Part shown: positions 38,705-48,899 of the stretch, one piece after another
Layout: each line of letters opens with the position of its first letter
Position numbering within the stretch: the first letter of the stretch is position 1
Made by a program: the position numbers and the translations under genes
Notes under the pieces: model-generated
What the model saw: only the letters and a program-made list of their open reading frames with translations
What the model was told of the DNA's origin: nothing
Databases searched by the model: none
DNA from: Roseofilum casamattae BLCC-M143
GTDB lineage: Bacteria; Cyanobacteriota; Cyanobacteriia; Cyanobacteriales; Desertifilaceae
Direction of reading: 5' to 3'
DNA length: 64,000 bases
Assembly (NCBI RefSeq): GCF_030068455.1
Contig: NZ_JAQOSQ010000011.1
Coordinates: forward strand, 62,001 to 126,000

Positions 38705-40345
38705 TTATTGGCAGGAGCGAGCGTGATGCATTCGCAATGCCAAGATATGTTCGCAAGGGCCTTTATACAGCTTATTTTGCTGATGCCAATTGCAGGTACA
38801 TTCTGCTTTTATTATACGTTCGTCGCGGTCGATTGTCAAGCTTGGAGTATAAGTTTTGTTGCGATCGCGCACCGTTCCTTCCAGAATTAATGCCCCATCA
38901 GAATCTCCGGTTGCCGTCACTTCTACTTTATTTTCCTTTAAGAATCGCGTCGCACTTTCTTCCCGCTCGTTAGCAAAGCGCAACCGTTCCATGGGTAGAG
39001 GTTCGCGACTTAATTCGCGCAAGCGATAGACGTTCTTATTCAGATCGTAAATAGCGCGTCCGGCTTGGGCATAGGCTCCTAATGCACCCAGGACTGCCGT
39101 GCGACTTAAGTTCAATCTCTCGGATAAACTATTGGGAGTTTCGTACCAGGTTTCTCGCAGGGCATCAAAGACCATTTTTTGCGTCCATTCATCCACATCA
39201 GCGCGGGGTGCCATGAGGTCAAAATTACCGGAACTGGACCAGTCGTTAGCCGTCCATCCGGATAATCCTAAAGTAAAGGACATATCGCCTAAGTCGGCAA
39301 CATAAAATGAGGGCATTCCCGTACCCAGTAAATGGACGGTAAACTTATTCGCAATTGGGATTAAGCGCTCTAAAATATGGATGCGCCGACGACCCCAAAC
39401 GCGGATCTCTTGGCTGCTATTTCCAGTGTAGGGCGATCGCCAACATATAATTTCTTTATTCCACGGATCGAATACCACTTTCACCGGTTGTCCTGGCTCC
39501 AGGATATAGCGAATGCTGCGCGGCCCTTTTCTCTCCTTATTCCGTCTCAGGATAAGACAGATATTATGGATATCCATGGGATGGAGATCGAAGGTGGTTG
39601 CGGGGAGAGACATGGCAGAGCTGACTTGTAAAAATCCGCGCACCCAACTTTCGGGCAGGTCTATTTTTACTTCTTTGAATGTTTCCTCGTGCGTCGTTTG
39701 TACTTCAAATCCGGATGGATCGACTTGAAACTGAGTCGTTTTGTAGCTGCGCAGTTTTTGGAATTCGTCGTAGAGGGCGGCAGAATAGTCGATATTGGTC
39801 GTGCCGCAAGCGAATTCATTGATATTCTGAAATACCTCGTAACTCGCGCCCAGTTTGCCATAACTGGATTCATCCTGGCTGAAGCATTCAAAGAAGATTT
39901 CATCTGGGTGAACGGTGATAACCGGATCGAAGACAAAATAGAAATCGAGTTGCTTTTGGTAGACATAGTTGCGAAACTTATTTCTGGCATCATAATAAGG
40001 TTTCCGTCGCTGGTAGCTGTTGTTATTTAACGCTAGAAGTTCCTGGCGGAGGGTATTAATGCGATCGCGAACTTCTTGGCGCTGTACTCCAATGGCCGCT
40101 AGCTCCAACTCTTCCTGTTTCGCCGCCCATTCTTTGTACTCTTCGTTGTCTTTCGGTTGATAGCGCAGATCGGAGACAACGACATCGTGGAGAGCGCTAA
40201 TGGCTTCGCGAAAGGCAACACTTTTGCGCAATTCTCCAATAAAATAAGTGGGCGGGCGTTTGGTGTCGGGAGAAAATGACATTTGCGTGCTATTTCCCCC
40301 GTCGCTAACTGATGTACTGCCGTTGTACGAATAAGCAAATTCCAT
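38705..40345 (-). CDS. SWIM zinc-finger protein
   Basis: 546 residues. The C-terminal SWIM finger is CTCNWHQQNKLYKGPCEHIL (CxCxnCxH). Before it lies a winged-helix-like segment (LSERLNLSRTAVLGALGAYA, then GRAIYDLNKNVYRL). The N-terminal half is long, charged and unassigned, with an Arg-rich coil near residues 80-130. SWIM fingers usually bind DNA or proteins. The gene starts 26 bp after the WGR gene stop, so the two are almost certainly one operon. Partner genes seen elsewhere with such pairs (MoxR AAA ATPase, vWA) are absent here. Confidence 0.85.
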   Translation of the reverse strand: MEFAYSYNGSTSVSDGGNSTQMSFSPDTKRPPTYFIGELRKSVAFREAISALHDVVVSDLRYQPKDNEEYKEWAAKQEELELAAIGVQRQEVRDRINTLRQELLALNNNSYQRRKPYYDARNKFRNYVYQKQLDFYFVFDPVITVHPDEIFFECFSQDESSYGKLGASYEVFQNINEFACGTTNIDYSAALYDEFQKLRSYKTTQFQVDPSGFEVQTTHEETFKEVKIDLPESWVRGFLQVSSAMSLPATTFDLHPMDIHNICLILRRNKERKGPRSIRYILEPGQPVKVVFDPWNKEIICWRSPYTGNSSQEIRVWGRRRIHILERLIPIANKFTVHLLGTGMPSFYVADLGDMSFTLGLSGWTANDWSSSGNFDLMAPRADVDEWTQKMVFDALRETWYETPNSLSERLNLSRTAVLGALGAYAQAGRAIYDLNKNVYRLRELSREPLPMERLRFANEREESATRFLKENKVEVTATGDSDGALILEGTVRDRNKTYTPSLTIDRDERIIKAECTCNWHQQNKLYKGPCEHILALRMHHARSCQ

Positions 40346-40371
40346 AAGGTTGACCTCGAGTAAAATAGAGT

Positions 40372-43300
40372 TTAACGTCTGACTTCGGTTACGGGTTTAA
40401 TTTGGATGGGAAGAATAATATTGGGATAGCATTGGCGCAAGCGTACCATCAATTGCAAGCACTGTGCCTTATCGGCGATCGCCATTGTCGCGGACTGACG
40501 AGTTAGCACCCGCGCAATGACTTCTGCTGCTGCCTCACTTTTCATAGCTTCCTGCTCTAAAAAGTTAAAGACATTCTGTTTCGCGACGCGCCCTTTATTC
40601 ACTTGCGATAATACGGTAATTAAATAGGGCGTTAAGTCTTGCAACCGTTCGGGATTATCAACGGCATAGTTATGCAAATACCCGCTAGCGAAGGATTGCA
40701 TATCCGTACTGGGGTGTTCGCTAAACTTGAGTAAATAATCTGCCCCGCAAGCTTCCGTGAAAGTACGGTTAACGAGCTGGCGGCCGAACTCCCGGACTTC
40801 TTCGCGAATGCTATCGCAGACGAGAACCATGACTTCTGGAGTCCAGTCAGTGTCGGTAAAGTGCTGTTGGAAGAACTCGCGCGCGAAGGTTTGGGAGTCT
40901 TCCCATTTCGCTTCCAATAGGCGCACGGCGGCTAACTTTTCGGCGTTGGAGTTGCGGATACGGTCTATAATGCCTGACATCATCTTCCAAGAGGCTTGGC
41001 GGATGGTAAAAATTTCATGACTGGCGAGTTTGACGATGTCTTGGGTAGACCACTCTTGTGCCCAGTGGTTGGGGTTTCCTTGGAGGACGAGTCCCCCGAG
41101 TTCTTGCGCCGAACCTATCTGAGATTTGAGTAAGCGCAGGAGAGTATCTCCAGATATATTAGCTTTCCATCCGGGGAGGCGATCGCGCAACAGAGTTAGC
41201 AAATCTTTATGGACGCCTTCGTGGGGTTCGGGAGCGAGCATAAATTCGATGAATTCTGTCGCCAGTTGAATGCTAAACTGGGGGTGGCCCTTCACGAGTC
41301 GCGCAATAACCGGTTTAATTGACTGGCGCAAGTCGGGAACGGCATTAATTGCCATGGCGATAATAACATCTCGGTAGTCTTCCCGCAGTTGGCGATCGCC
41401 GAGTTGACCGAAGATTTCCACCCCAATACTGCGGATAGACGCTTGCACTGAAGTTATCAGAGATTCGATTAAGGTATAAGGTAGCTCCGTTGCTGGAGTT
41501 TGGTGGTTCAGCAATAACTTGGCGCCGAAATTTTGCACGGGCGCTAAGTTATGGTTAAGTAAATCGAGAATAACTTGCAGATCGAGGGTCTTCAGAGTGG
41601 TGGGGAAGACATGGAGCAGGGTTTCGCTAATGCCGTTTATCCCATCCTCTTGGCTGAAGTTCATCAATTCGGCGATCGCGCGCCCGATAATTACTTTAGC
41701 AGCATCTTCCGCGATCGCGCCTGCCGGTAATAACTGGCGATTAAACTCTTGGTTATCCTCATAACGACTAAGAACCAATTGAGCGATAAACTCGTTATAC
41801 CATAATAGAACAGCCCCACTATTCTCTATCCACTCTCGCGCTTGGGTGCGAGCGAGAGGTAAAGGACAATTGAATAAAGCCAGAACTAGCTCCATTTGTG
41901 GCGTTTGTGGAGTGTAGCGATCTCGGGCTAAGTTTAACGCAAATTGAGTTGTTTCATCATAAGGTTGACTCAACAGCCTGACTAACTGACTGACTTCAAT
42001 CTGGAAATGAAAGTCTGGAGACTGACGCAATGCTCTAACGGCAAACTCATGGACGGGATAGCATTGGCTCTCTAATAATAATTTGAGTAAGGCTTCCGGA
42101 CGTTGGTTCCACAGTTCCGGAAACGCTTCTTCTCTCTCCTCCGGTGGCGGTTCCCCCAGTTGCGATCCTTTTTGACACACCCAAGCGGGAGATTTTGGTT
42201 TCAAACTATAGCGAGGACTATTAGTATAGAGAATATAGTTGAAGGTTAAATAAGTGGAATATTTATCCCAGAAACTGATAAACTGAATGCGCTTCCGGTT
42301 ACTATCGTAGCGGTAGTCGTATCGTTCTCGGGTGGGATGAGCATCCTCATCGCTATATTCGAGTAAAATAGCCACCGCTAGATCGATGTAAGCTAAATCT
42401 TGCTCTTCTCCCAGTTTGCGCAATGTTCGCCAAACTCGTTTGCGCAGATAGTCGCGAGTTTTCTTGTTATAGGCAAGACTGGTATCGTCGCTTGCTTGCA
42501 CTTCTTTGAGATTATCTTTAATGACTTCATAGCGTCCTGTTTTTGGATTTCGTTCGTATTCGTATCGCCGTAGATACTGGCCGTTGGGAAGGTTGAACCC
42601 GTACCAATGACTGTCGTCATAGAGTGGCTTGTTTAGCTCGAATCGCCGTGCCAAAATACTAAATAGTTCGGCATCTTGACGGTATTCTGCCATCTTGAAG
42701 AGATGACGCACAGATTTAAAGTGGGGAGGCGCCAGAGGTGCGGTGCGAGCGAAGTCGTTTACAGCAGGACGGGTAATATCGATGCGAGTTTGATAGAGTA
42801 GGTCGATAACGGGAAACGGTTTATTCTCCTCGTCGTTGAGATAGGTTTGGAGCGCTTGGCGTACGTTATCGGGATTGTTGGTTGCGATCGCATCTTGTAA
42901 ACTAGCAGGAAGGCGATCGCGCGCTTGTTGTTGCAGTCGTTCTCGTTCCTTCTTGTCCCCCAACGTCCACATTACCTCCCGAGCCATGCGCTGCACGAAC
43001 TCCGGAGTAGATGAGTTTACTTCCAACTCCCGCAATACCGGTAAAGCTTCTTTTCCGCCGCATCGTCCCAGAGCATAAACAATAGAATAATCTTGCAGTG
43101 CATCTCCAGTTCCCAACATCTGGGTTAAATAGAGTGCTGCACCGGTTATCTTCAGCTCTCCCGCGCGCCAAATAATCCGACTTAGGGGCCAGTTCTTCGG
43201 CGCATTCCCTTGCAGATAAAATAAGATGCGCTCCTCTCGCGTCATCTCCCCTAAGGTTTCCGCCGTCGGGGTTTGAGCCACCGCATGAATATCTCGATAT

Positions 43301-43524
43301 CCCTTTTTAACCTTCTCTTGAACTAACTTATCAAAAATCTGTTCGGCTCGCGATCGCAGAACCGGAGTTTTTGTCTTCGTCCCTTCCTTCAGATTAGTGC
43401 CGCGACGGCCGTAGCGAAAGTTAACCAGATACTCATCATCTTCAGTTGAGACCAGATCGACTTCATAGATCTTATCAGAGCGATCGTCTTGAAAGTATAG
43501 GGTAGTTTGCTTAATCCGTTTCAT
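40372..43524 (-). CDS. WGR-domain protein with HEAT-like repeats
   Basis: 1050 residues. The N-terminal WGR domain (MKRIKQTTLYFQDDRSDKIY, then YLVNFRYGRRGTNLKEGTKT) carries YGR in place of WGR and ends near residue 80. The remainder is alpha-helical; HEAT/ARM-like units such as LPVLRELEVNSSTPEFVQRM (about 160) and SIRSIGVEIFGQLGDRQLRE (about 690) repeat. No catalytic site or membrane helix is visible. WGR domains bind DNA or protein, as in PARPs, but no ADP-ribosyltransferase domain is present. First gene of the WGR-SWIM operon. Function unknown. Confidence 0.82.
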   Translation of the reverse strand: MKRIKQTTLYFQDDRSDKIYEVDLVSTEDDEYLVNFRYGRRGTNLKEGTKTKTPVLRSRAEQIFDKLVQEKVKKGYRDIHAVAQTPTAETLGEMTREERILFYLQGNAPKNWPLSRIIWRAGELKITGAALYLTQMLGTGDALQDYSIVYALGRCGGKEALPVLRELEVNSSTPEFVQRMAREVMWTLGDKKERERLQQQARDRLPASLQDAIATNNPDNVRQALQTYLNDEENKPFPVIDLLYQTRIDITRPAVNDFARTAPLAPPHFKSVRHLFKMAEYRQDAELFSILARRFELNKPLYDDSHWYGFNLPNGQYLRRYEYERNPKTGRYEVIKDNLKEVQASDDTSLAYNKKTRDYLRKRVWRTLRKLGEEQDLAYIDLAVAILLEYSDEDAHPTRERYDYRYDSNRKRIQFISFWDKYSTYLTFNYILYTNSPRYSLKPKSPAWVCQKGSQLGEPPPEEREEAFPELWNQRPEALLKLLLESQCYPVHEFAVRALRQSPDFHFQIEVSQLVRLLSQPYDETTQFALNLARDRYTPQTPQMELVLALFNCPLPLARTQAREWIENSGAVLLWYNEFIAQLVLSRYEDNQEFNRQLLPAGAIAEDAAKVIIGRAIAELMNFSQEDGINGISETLLHVFPTTLKTLDLQVILDLLNHNLAPVQNFGAKLLLNHQTPATELPYTLIESLITSVQASIRSIGVEIFGQLGDRQLREDYRDVIIAMAINAVPDLRQSIKPVIARLVKGHPQFSIQLATEFIEFMLAPEPHEGVHKDLLTLLRDRLPGWKANISGDTLLRLLKSQIGSAQELGGLVLQGNPNHWAQEWSTQDIVKLASHEIFTIRQASWKMMSGIIDRIRNSNAEKLAAVRLLEAKWEDSQTFAREFFQQHFTDTDWTPEVMVLVCDSIREEVREFGRQLVNRTFTEACGADYLLKFSEHPSTDMQSFASGYLHNYAVDNPERLQDLTPYLITVLSQVNKGRVAKQNVFNFLEQEAMKSEAAAEVIARVLTRQSATMAIADKAQCLQLMVRLRQCYPNIILPIQIKPVTEVRR

Positions 43525-43661
43525 GGCAACGCAGAGAAAGGGTTGATTGCCATTTTAGTCAACTTTGTCCGGAGCGTCCACAGTTTCGATATATTTCTCC
43601 TCTAGTTGGGGAACTCGAGCATCCCATAAAGTTATATAAATTCATATTTCTTGGGGAGATC

Positions 43662-43691
43662 GTAAAAATCCCTCTACTACAATAGAGGGAT
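43662..43691 (-). terminator. Intrinsic terminator downstream of the TerB-like gene
   Basis: On the minus strand ATCCCTCTA, a 6-nt loop and TAGAGGGAT (43668-43691) are followed by TTTTTACG. Perfect 9-bp stem with a T-run, 71 bp past the gene's stop at 43762. Confidence 0.85.
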
Positions 43692-43761
43692 AAAGCATTT
43701 TCCGTTAATTGTGAAAGATTGGATACTCTTACAGACTACAGACGATCGATCTACAAAATAC

Positions 43762-44250
43762 CTAGGAACCAAAGAACATTTTCAATTCCTTCGTTAAGGT
43801 TTCCACCATATCGGTATCCTTGCCAATTTCCGCCGCCGCTTCCTTGGCAACCATTGCCGCTTCTTCCGCCGGCAAATTCACCAGAGCCACTAACTTACGA
43901 TAGGCTTCGGCTTCTTCCGCATTAATTAAATCTTCTTCTGGAGTGCGAGCGCTCGAAGCAATGACCTCATAGCCTAACTTTAAAACAATTTTCCGCTCGT
44001 CCACAGTTTCCAACTTCGGAATTAGCTCCTCCAGAGGCAAATCTTGCATCATATAATCGCGCAACTCTTGCTTCAAATTATCGCGATCGCTGCTATTATC
44101 GGGAGCAAATAAGTGACTGAAGCGATCGAGCATTACATCTACTTCTTCAGTGGCTAATTCTCCATCAGACCATGCCATGGCAGTCACCACGCGCAACAGA
44201 TTCATTTGCCGAGGAGAAATAGGAGGCGGTGCGGGAGGGTGTAGAGTCAT
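43762..44250 (-). CDS. TerB-like (tellurite-resistance family) protein
   Basis: 162 residues from the ATG at 44250 (MTLHPPAPPPISPRQMNLL); an alternative ATG is at 44262, and the frame extends to 44340. The helical core with LLRVVTAMAWSDGELATEEV, DLPLEELIPKLETVDERKIV and DLINAEEAEAYRKLV has the acidic residues (DGELxxxE) of TerB-like/DjlA-related metal-binding bundles. The name reflects family, not shown tellurite resistance; such proteins often bind membranes or metals. It ends with its own terminator and is separate from the WGR operon. Confidence 0.75.
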   Translation of the reverse strand: MTLHPPAPPPISPRQMNLLRVVTAMAWSDGELATEEVDVMLDRFSHLFAPDNSSDRDNLKQELRDYMMQDLPLEELIPKLETVDERKIVLKLGYEVIASSARTPEEDLINAEEAEAYRKLVALVNLPAEEAAMVAKEAAAEIGKDTDMVETLTKELKMFFGS

Positions 44251-44468
44251 AGGTCGCTCCATTAATCTTTTAGTTCTTTTAGCTAGAACCCTATCACGTT
44301 CGCCCGAGACCTCCCCAAATTCCCTCAATTCAATTAACAATTGCTCCCACAGAAAGTAACGAAACGCAACAACGACAGGAAAGTAGCGATCGCATCCACC
44401 GAACGATCTTGTGTTACTTTAAATCCTTGGAGACTCGACGACGATTATATATTCCTGTTATAAATCCC

Positions 44469-45179
44469 ATGACCCTGGTAAACGAAAAGACCGCAATTGA
44501 TGACAAAGCCATTGTTAAAGACTACTTTAACGAAACCGGCTTTGACCGCTGGCGCAGAATTTACGGCACTCAAGAAGATGTCAACCGCGTGCAACTGGAT
44601 ATCCGTAAAGGCCACCAGCAAACCGTCGATACCGTCGTCGATTGGTTAAAATCGGATGGTAACCTGAGCCAACTTTCCATCTGCGATGCCGGATGTGGCG
44701 TCGGCAGCCTCAGCATTCCCCTCGTGCAAGCCGGAGCCACCGTCTTTGCCAGCGATATTTCTGAGAAAATGGTAGAAGAAGCCAAAGCGCGCGCCAAAGA
44801 CGTTATCGAAACTCCCGATAAATTGCAATTTAAAGTGCAAGACCTCGAACAACTCGATGGCGAATACGATACCGTCATTTGTCTGGACGTACTAATTCAC
44901 TATCCGCAAGAACAAGCCGACGCCATGATCTCCCATTTGTGCTCCCTATCCAAATCGCGATTTATTGTCAGTTTTGCCCCAAAAACTTGTGCCTTAACTA
45001 TTCTCAAGAAAATCGGCAGCTTTTTCCCCGGACCTTCCAAAGCCACTCGCGCTTATATGCACAAAGAAAAAGACATCATTGCCTGTCTAGAAAAAAACGG
45101 CTTTACCATCGCGCGCACCTCAATGACCAAAAGTAGCTTCTATTTCTCTCGCATGTTAGAAGCCACCCGCTCCGCTTAA
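44469..45179 (+). CDS. chlM: Magnesium protoporphyrin IX methyltransferase
   Basis: 236 residues from the ATG at 44469 (MTLVNEKTAIDDKAIVKDYF); 20 upstream in-frame codons are not conserved. ETGFDRWRRIYGTQEDVNRV is a diagnostic N-terminal motif, followed by the SAM-binding DAGCGVGSLSIPLVQAGATV and DTVICLDVLIHYP. It methylates the C13 propionate of Mg-protoporphyrin IX in chlorophyll synthesis at the thylakoid/envelope-type membrane. It is a single gene, 123 bp upstream of uvrA, with a GTAGGGTGT hairpin between them. Confidence 0.95.
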   Translation: MTLVNEKTAIDDKAIVKDYFNETGFDRWRRIYGTQEDVNRVQLDIRKGHQQTVDTVVDWLKSDGNLSQLSICDAGCGVGSLSIPLVQAGATVFASDISEKMVEEAKARAKDVIETPDKLQFKVQDLEQLDGEYDTVICLDVLIHYPQEQADAMISHLCSLSKSRFIVSFAPKTCALTILKKIGSFFPGPSKATRAYMHKEKDIIACLEKNGFTIARTSMTKSSFYFSRMLEATRSA

Positions 45180-45202
45180 TCTAACATTAGAAAATAACCC
45201 AC

Positions 45203-45229
45203 GTAGGGTGTGTTATTAAGACACCCTAC
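45203..45229 (+). repeat. GTAGGGTGT hairpin after chlM
   Basis: GTAGGGTGT (45203-45211) and ACACCCTAC (45221-45229) form a 9-bp stem. Same family as 32127-32155. A candidate terminator for chlM. Confidence 0.7.
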
Positions 45230-45302
45230 ACTAACCCCAAAAAACTCTCTGCAATCTCCGTGCCTCCGTGGTTTTCTTTCCTCTTCCTCCACTAGATAGC
45301 TG

Positions 45303-48131
45303 ATGAGCAACCCCAACCCTACAATTCGCGTTCGCGGAGCAAGACAGCACAACCTAAAAAACATCGACCTAGAACTGCCGCGAAACCAATTAATTGTCTT
45401 TACTGGCGTTTCCGGTTCCGGTAAATCTTCTCTGGCCTTCGATACCATTTTTGCCGAAGGACAGCGCCGATATGTAGAATCTCTCAGTGCCTACGCCAGA
45501 CAATTTTTAGGTCAAGTTGATAAACCGGATGTCGATAGCATTGAAGGGTTAAGTCCGGCTATTTCTATCGACCAAAAATCTACCTCTCATAATCCTCGTT
45601 CTACAGTCGGAACGGTAACCGAAATTTACGATTATTTGCGCTTATGGTTCGGTCGTGCCGGAGAGCCGCACTGCCCGATTTGCGATCGCTCTATCGCCCC
45701 ACAAACTATCGACCAAATGTGCGATCGCGTTATGGAATTGGGCGATCGTACTCGCTTCCATATTCTAGCACCCGTCGTGCGCGGTAAGAAAGGAACCCAC
45801 AAAAAAATTATCTCCAGTTTAGCCTCACAAGGATTTGCTCGCGTTCGCATTAATGGAGAAATTCGCGATCTGTCCGATAATATCGAACTCCAGAAAAACC
45901 GCAAACATAATATTGAAGTCGTTGTCGATCGCCTAATTAAAAAAGACGGACTCGAAGAACGTTTAGCCGACTCCTTAAGTACGGCACTCAAAGAAGGAGA
46001 AGGCATTGCAATTATCGATATTCTCGATACTCCCGAAGACGATAATATTGTCTTTTCCGAAAACTTTGCTTGTCCGGAACATGGCCCCGTCATGGAAGAG
46101 CTATCTCCGCGACTTTTTTCCTTTAATTCTCCCTACGGTGCCTGTCCCGAATGCCATGGTTTAGGTAGCCATCGCCAGTTCTGCGAGCATCGATTAATTC
46201 CCGATCGCAATACTCCCCTATTTAAAGCGATCGCGCCGTGGTCGGAAAAAGACAATAACTACTACCTTTCTCTCCTCGATAGTGTCGGTAATGCCTATAA
46301 CTTCGAGCTAGATACCCGGTGGAACGACCTAACGCCAGAACAACAAGAAATTATTCTCCACGGCAGCAAAGAAGATATCTATTTAGAACCGCAATCGGAT
46401 TATCGTCAAGTTCCCGGTTACTATGGGAAATATAAAGGCGTTATTCCTATTCTCGAGAGAATTTATCACGAAACTGGCTCCGAACTGCAAAAACAAAAAC
46501 TCGAACCCTACCTCATCGACAGAGTTTGTACCTCTTGTAACGGAGAGCGACTGAAACCGGAAGCTTTATCCGTGCGCTTAGGACAATATAAAATAACGGA
46601 CTTAACTCGCGTATCCATTCGCGAGTGCTTGCAGAAAATCGCCGAACTAAACCTCTCGCCGCGACAAGCAAAAATTGGCGAATTAGCATTAAAAGAAATC
46701 CAACAAAGACTGCAATTTTTAGTCGATGTCGGTTTAGACTATTTAACCCTAGATCGCCCGGCAATGACCATTTCTGGAGGAGAAGCACAACGCATCCGCC
46801 TTGCCACTCAAATTGGAGCGGGATTAACCGGGGTTTTATATGTCTTGGATGAACCGAGTATTGGGTTGCATCAAAGGGATAATGCTCGCCTCTTGCAAAC
46901 CCTAACTAAACTGCGCGATTTAGGTAATACCTTAATTGTAGTCGAGCACGATGAAGATACCATTAGAACTGCCGACTATTTAGTCGATATCGGTCCCAGT
47001 GCTGGAGTGCATGGCGGGGAAATTGTCGCTCGAGGAAGCTTAGAAAACTTATTAGCCGCAGAGCATTCTTTGACCGGTGCTTATTTATCGGGAAAAAAGG
47101 CGATCGCTACCCCACAAAAGCGGCGAGAAGGCAATGGAAAAATTCTCGCTCTCAAAGACGCTTATCGCAATAATCTCAAACATATTAATGTCGAAATTCC
47201 CCTCGGCAAACTCGTCGCTATTACCGGGGTATCGGGTTCGGGAAAATCGACGTTAATTAATGACTTGCTCTATCCCGCGCTGCAACATCATCTGACTCGA
47301 AATACGTCCTTTCCGCAAGAACTGAAGAAAATTACCGGACTTGACGGTATTGATAAAGTTATCGTCATCGATCAATCTCCCATTGGCAGAACGCCGCGTT
47401 CTAATCCCGCCACCTATACTGGTGTTTTTGATGCCATTCGCGCAATTTTTGCGGAAACTATTGAAGCGAAAGCCAGAGGATATAAACCCGGCCGTTTTTC
47501 CTTTAACGTGAAAGGAGGACGCTGCGAAGCTTGCAGCGGACAAGGAGTAAACGTCATTGAAATGAACTTTCTTCCTGACGTTTATGTCCCCTGCGAGATT
47601 TGTAAAGGCGCCAGATATAATCGAGAAACTCTACAAGTAAAATATAAAAATCATTCTATTGCTGATGTTTTAAATATGACTGTTTCACAAGCATTGGAAA
47701 CCTTCCAAAATATTCCGAAAGCTGCGAACCGCTTGCAAACTCTCGCCGATGTTGGACTCGGTTATCTTCATCTGGGACAACCGGCACCCACTCTTTCCGG
47801 AGGAGAAGCACAACGAGTAAAACTCGCCACCGAACTCTCGCGCCGAGCGACGGGAAAAACTCTATATTTAATCGACGAACCAACAACCGGACTCTCATTT
47901 TACGACGTTCATCAACTCCTAAACGTGCTGCAACGTTTGGTCGATAAAGGCAATTCTATTATTGCGATCGAACATAATTTAGATGTAATTCGTTGCTCGG
48001 ATTGGATTATTGATTTAGGTCCGGAAGGGGGCGATAATGGCGGAGAAATTATTGCCATAGGAACGCCAGAAGAAGTTGCAAAAAATGAGCGATCGCATAC
48101 CGGTCAATATTTATCTCGGATTCTACCATAA
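45303..48131 (+). CDS. uvrA: Excinuclease ABC subunit UvrA
   Basis: 942 residues. Two ABC ATPase modules: Walker A GVSGSGKSSLAFDTIF near residue 37 and GVSGSGKSTLINDLL near 640; ABC signatures TISGGEAQRIRLATQIGAGL and TLSGGEAQRVKLATELSRRA; Walker B VLDEPSIGLHQRD and LIDEPTTGLSFYD. Zinc modules include CPECHGLGSHRQFC and the CEACSGQGVN...CEIC set. UvrA scans DNA for lesions and loads UvrB in nucleotide excision repair. uvrB and uvrC are not in the window. Confidence 0.97.
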   Translation: MSNPNPTIRVRGARQHNLKNIDLELPRNQLIVFTGVSGSGKSSLAFDTIFAEGQRRYVESLSAYARQFLGQVDKPDVDSIEGLSPAISIDQKSTSHNPRSTVGTVTEIYDYLRLWFGRAGEPHCPICDRSIAPQTIDQMCDRVMELGDRTRFHILAPVVRGKKGTHKKIISSLASQGFARVRINGEIRDLSDNIELQKNRKHNIEVVVDRLIKKDGLEERLADSLSTALKEGEGIAIIDILDTPEDDNIVFSENFACPEHGPVMEELSPRLFSFNSPYGACPECHGLGSHRQFCEHRLIPDRNTPLFKAIAPWSEKDNNYYLSLLDSVGNAYNFELDTRWNDLTPEQQEIILHGSKEDIYLEPQSDYRQVPGYYGKYKGVIPILERIYHETGSELQKQKLEPYLIDRVCTSCNGERLKPEALSVRLGQYKITDLTRVSIRECLQKIAELNLSPRQAKIGELALKEIQQRLQFLVDVGLDYLTLDRPAMTISGGEAQRIRLATQIGAGLTGVLYVLDEPSIGLHQRDNARLLQTLTKLRDLGNTLIVVEHDEDTIRTADYLVDIGPSAGVHGGEIVARGSLENLLAAEHSLTGAYLSGKKAIATPQKRREGNGKILALKDAYRNNLKHINVEIPLGKLVAITGVSGSGKSTLINDLLYPALQHHLTRNTSFPQELKKITGLDGIDKVIVIDQSPIGRTPRSNPATYTGVFDAIRAIFAETIEAKARGYKPGRFSFNVKGGRCEACSGQGVNVIEMNFLPDVYVPCEICKGARYNRETLQVKYKNHSIADVLNMTVSQALETFQNIPKAANRLQTLADVGLGYLHLGQPAPTLSGGEAQRVKLATELSRRATGKTLYLIDEPTTGLSFYDVHQLLNVLQRLVDKGNSIIAIEHNLDVIRCSDWIIDLGPEGGDNGGEIIAIGTPEEVAKNERSHTGQYLSRILP

Positions 48132-48218
48132 GGCTGGAGTGATTCGACGGCGCGATCGCAACCCTATTGCGTGGCTTACAATCTAAGTAATACCAGGTTT
48201 GGAATACCCAGAGGCCTT

Positions 48219-48857
48219 ATGATTGCACTGCAAGACAACTATCGGGATTTACTCCCCGGAGAACGCGTCATTCTCCACAATATCAGTTGGTCGGAGTTTG
48301 AAGATTTATTGCCAGAGTTAGACGAATATCGCGCAACTCGTTTAGCCTATGACAATGGACGATTAGAAATTATGGTTCCCTTACCCGAACACGAGCATGG
48401 AAAAGAAATTATTGGAGATTTACTTAAAGTCTTATTAGAAGAGCTAGATATCGAGTTTTGCTCTCTAGGTTCGACGACATTTAAAAAGTCGGAGCTAAAA
48501 GGAATAGAACCCGACCAGTGTTTTTATATTGCCAATGAAGCTGCTATCCGTGGAAAAAATCGGCTCGATTTAAATATCGATCCTCCTCCAGATTTAGTGC
48601 TTGAAATTGAGATTACCTCTCGCACCCATCCAGAAATTTATGCGGAGTTGGGAGTTCCGGAGTTATGGAGATTTACGCGGGGAAAATTGCAGATTAATGT
48701 CTTGGAAAACGGCCAGTATCGCGAGGTTGCCGAAAGTCCGACCTTTCCCGGACTACCGTTACCGGAGATTTTAGCGAAGTACCTCGCTCAAAGCAAACTG
48801 GAAGGAAGAAACCGCGCCGTGAAACAGTTTCGACAATGGCTCGGAGATTGTGTTTAA
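48219..48857 (+). CDS. Uma2-family protein (PD-(D/E)XK nuclease fold)
   Basis: 212 residues from the ATG at 48219, preceded by AGAGG at suitable distance; a GTG 48 bp upstream at 48171 is the alternative. Fold features: WSEFEDLLPELDEYRATRLA, GRLEIMVPLPEHEHGKEIIG, GIEPDQCFYIANE, and PPDLVLEIEITSRTHPEIYA supplying the D...ExE catalytic-type acids. The family (formerly DUF820) is greatly expanded in cyanobacteria; nuclease activity is assumed from fold only. It follows uvrA by 87 bp on the same strand. Confidence 0.82.
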   Translation: MIALQDNYRDLLPGERVILHNISWSEFEDLLPELDEYRATRLAYDNGRLEIMVPLPEHEHGKEIIGDLLKVLLEELDIEFCSLGSTTFKKSELKGIEPDQCFYIANEAAIRGKNRLDLNIDPPPDLVLEIEITSRTHPEIYAELGVPELWRFTRGKLQINVLENGQYREVAESPTFPGLPLPEILAKYLAQSKLEGRNRAVKQFRQWLGDCV

Positions 48858-48899
48858 ATGCGATCGCGATAAAATTTATCAATATTTCGTACAAACCGG

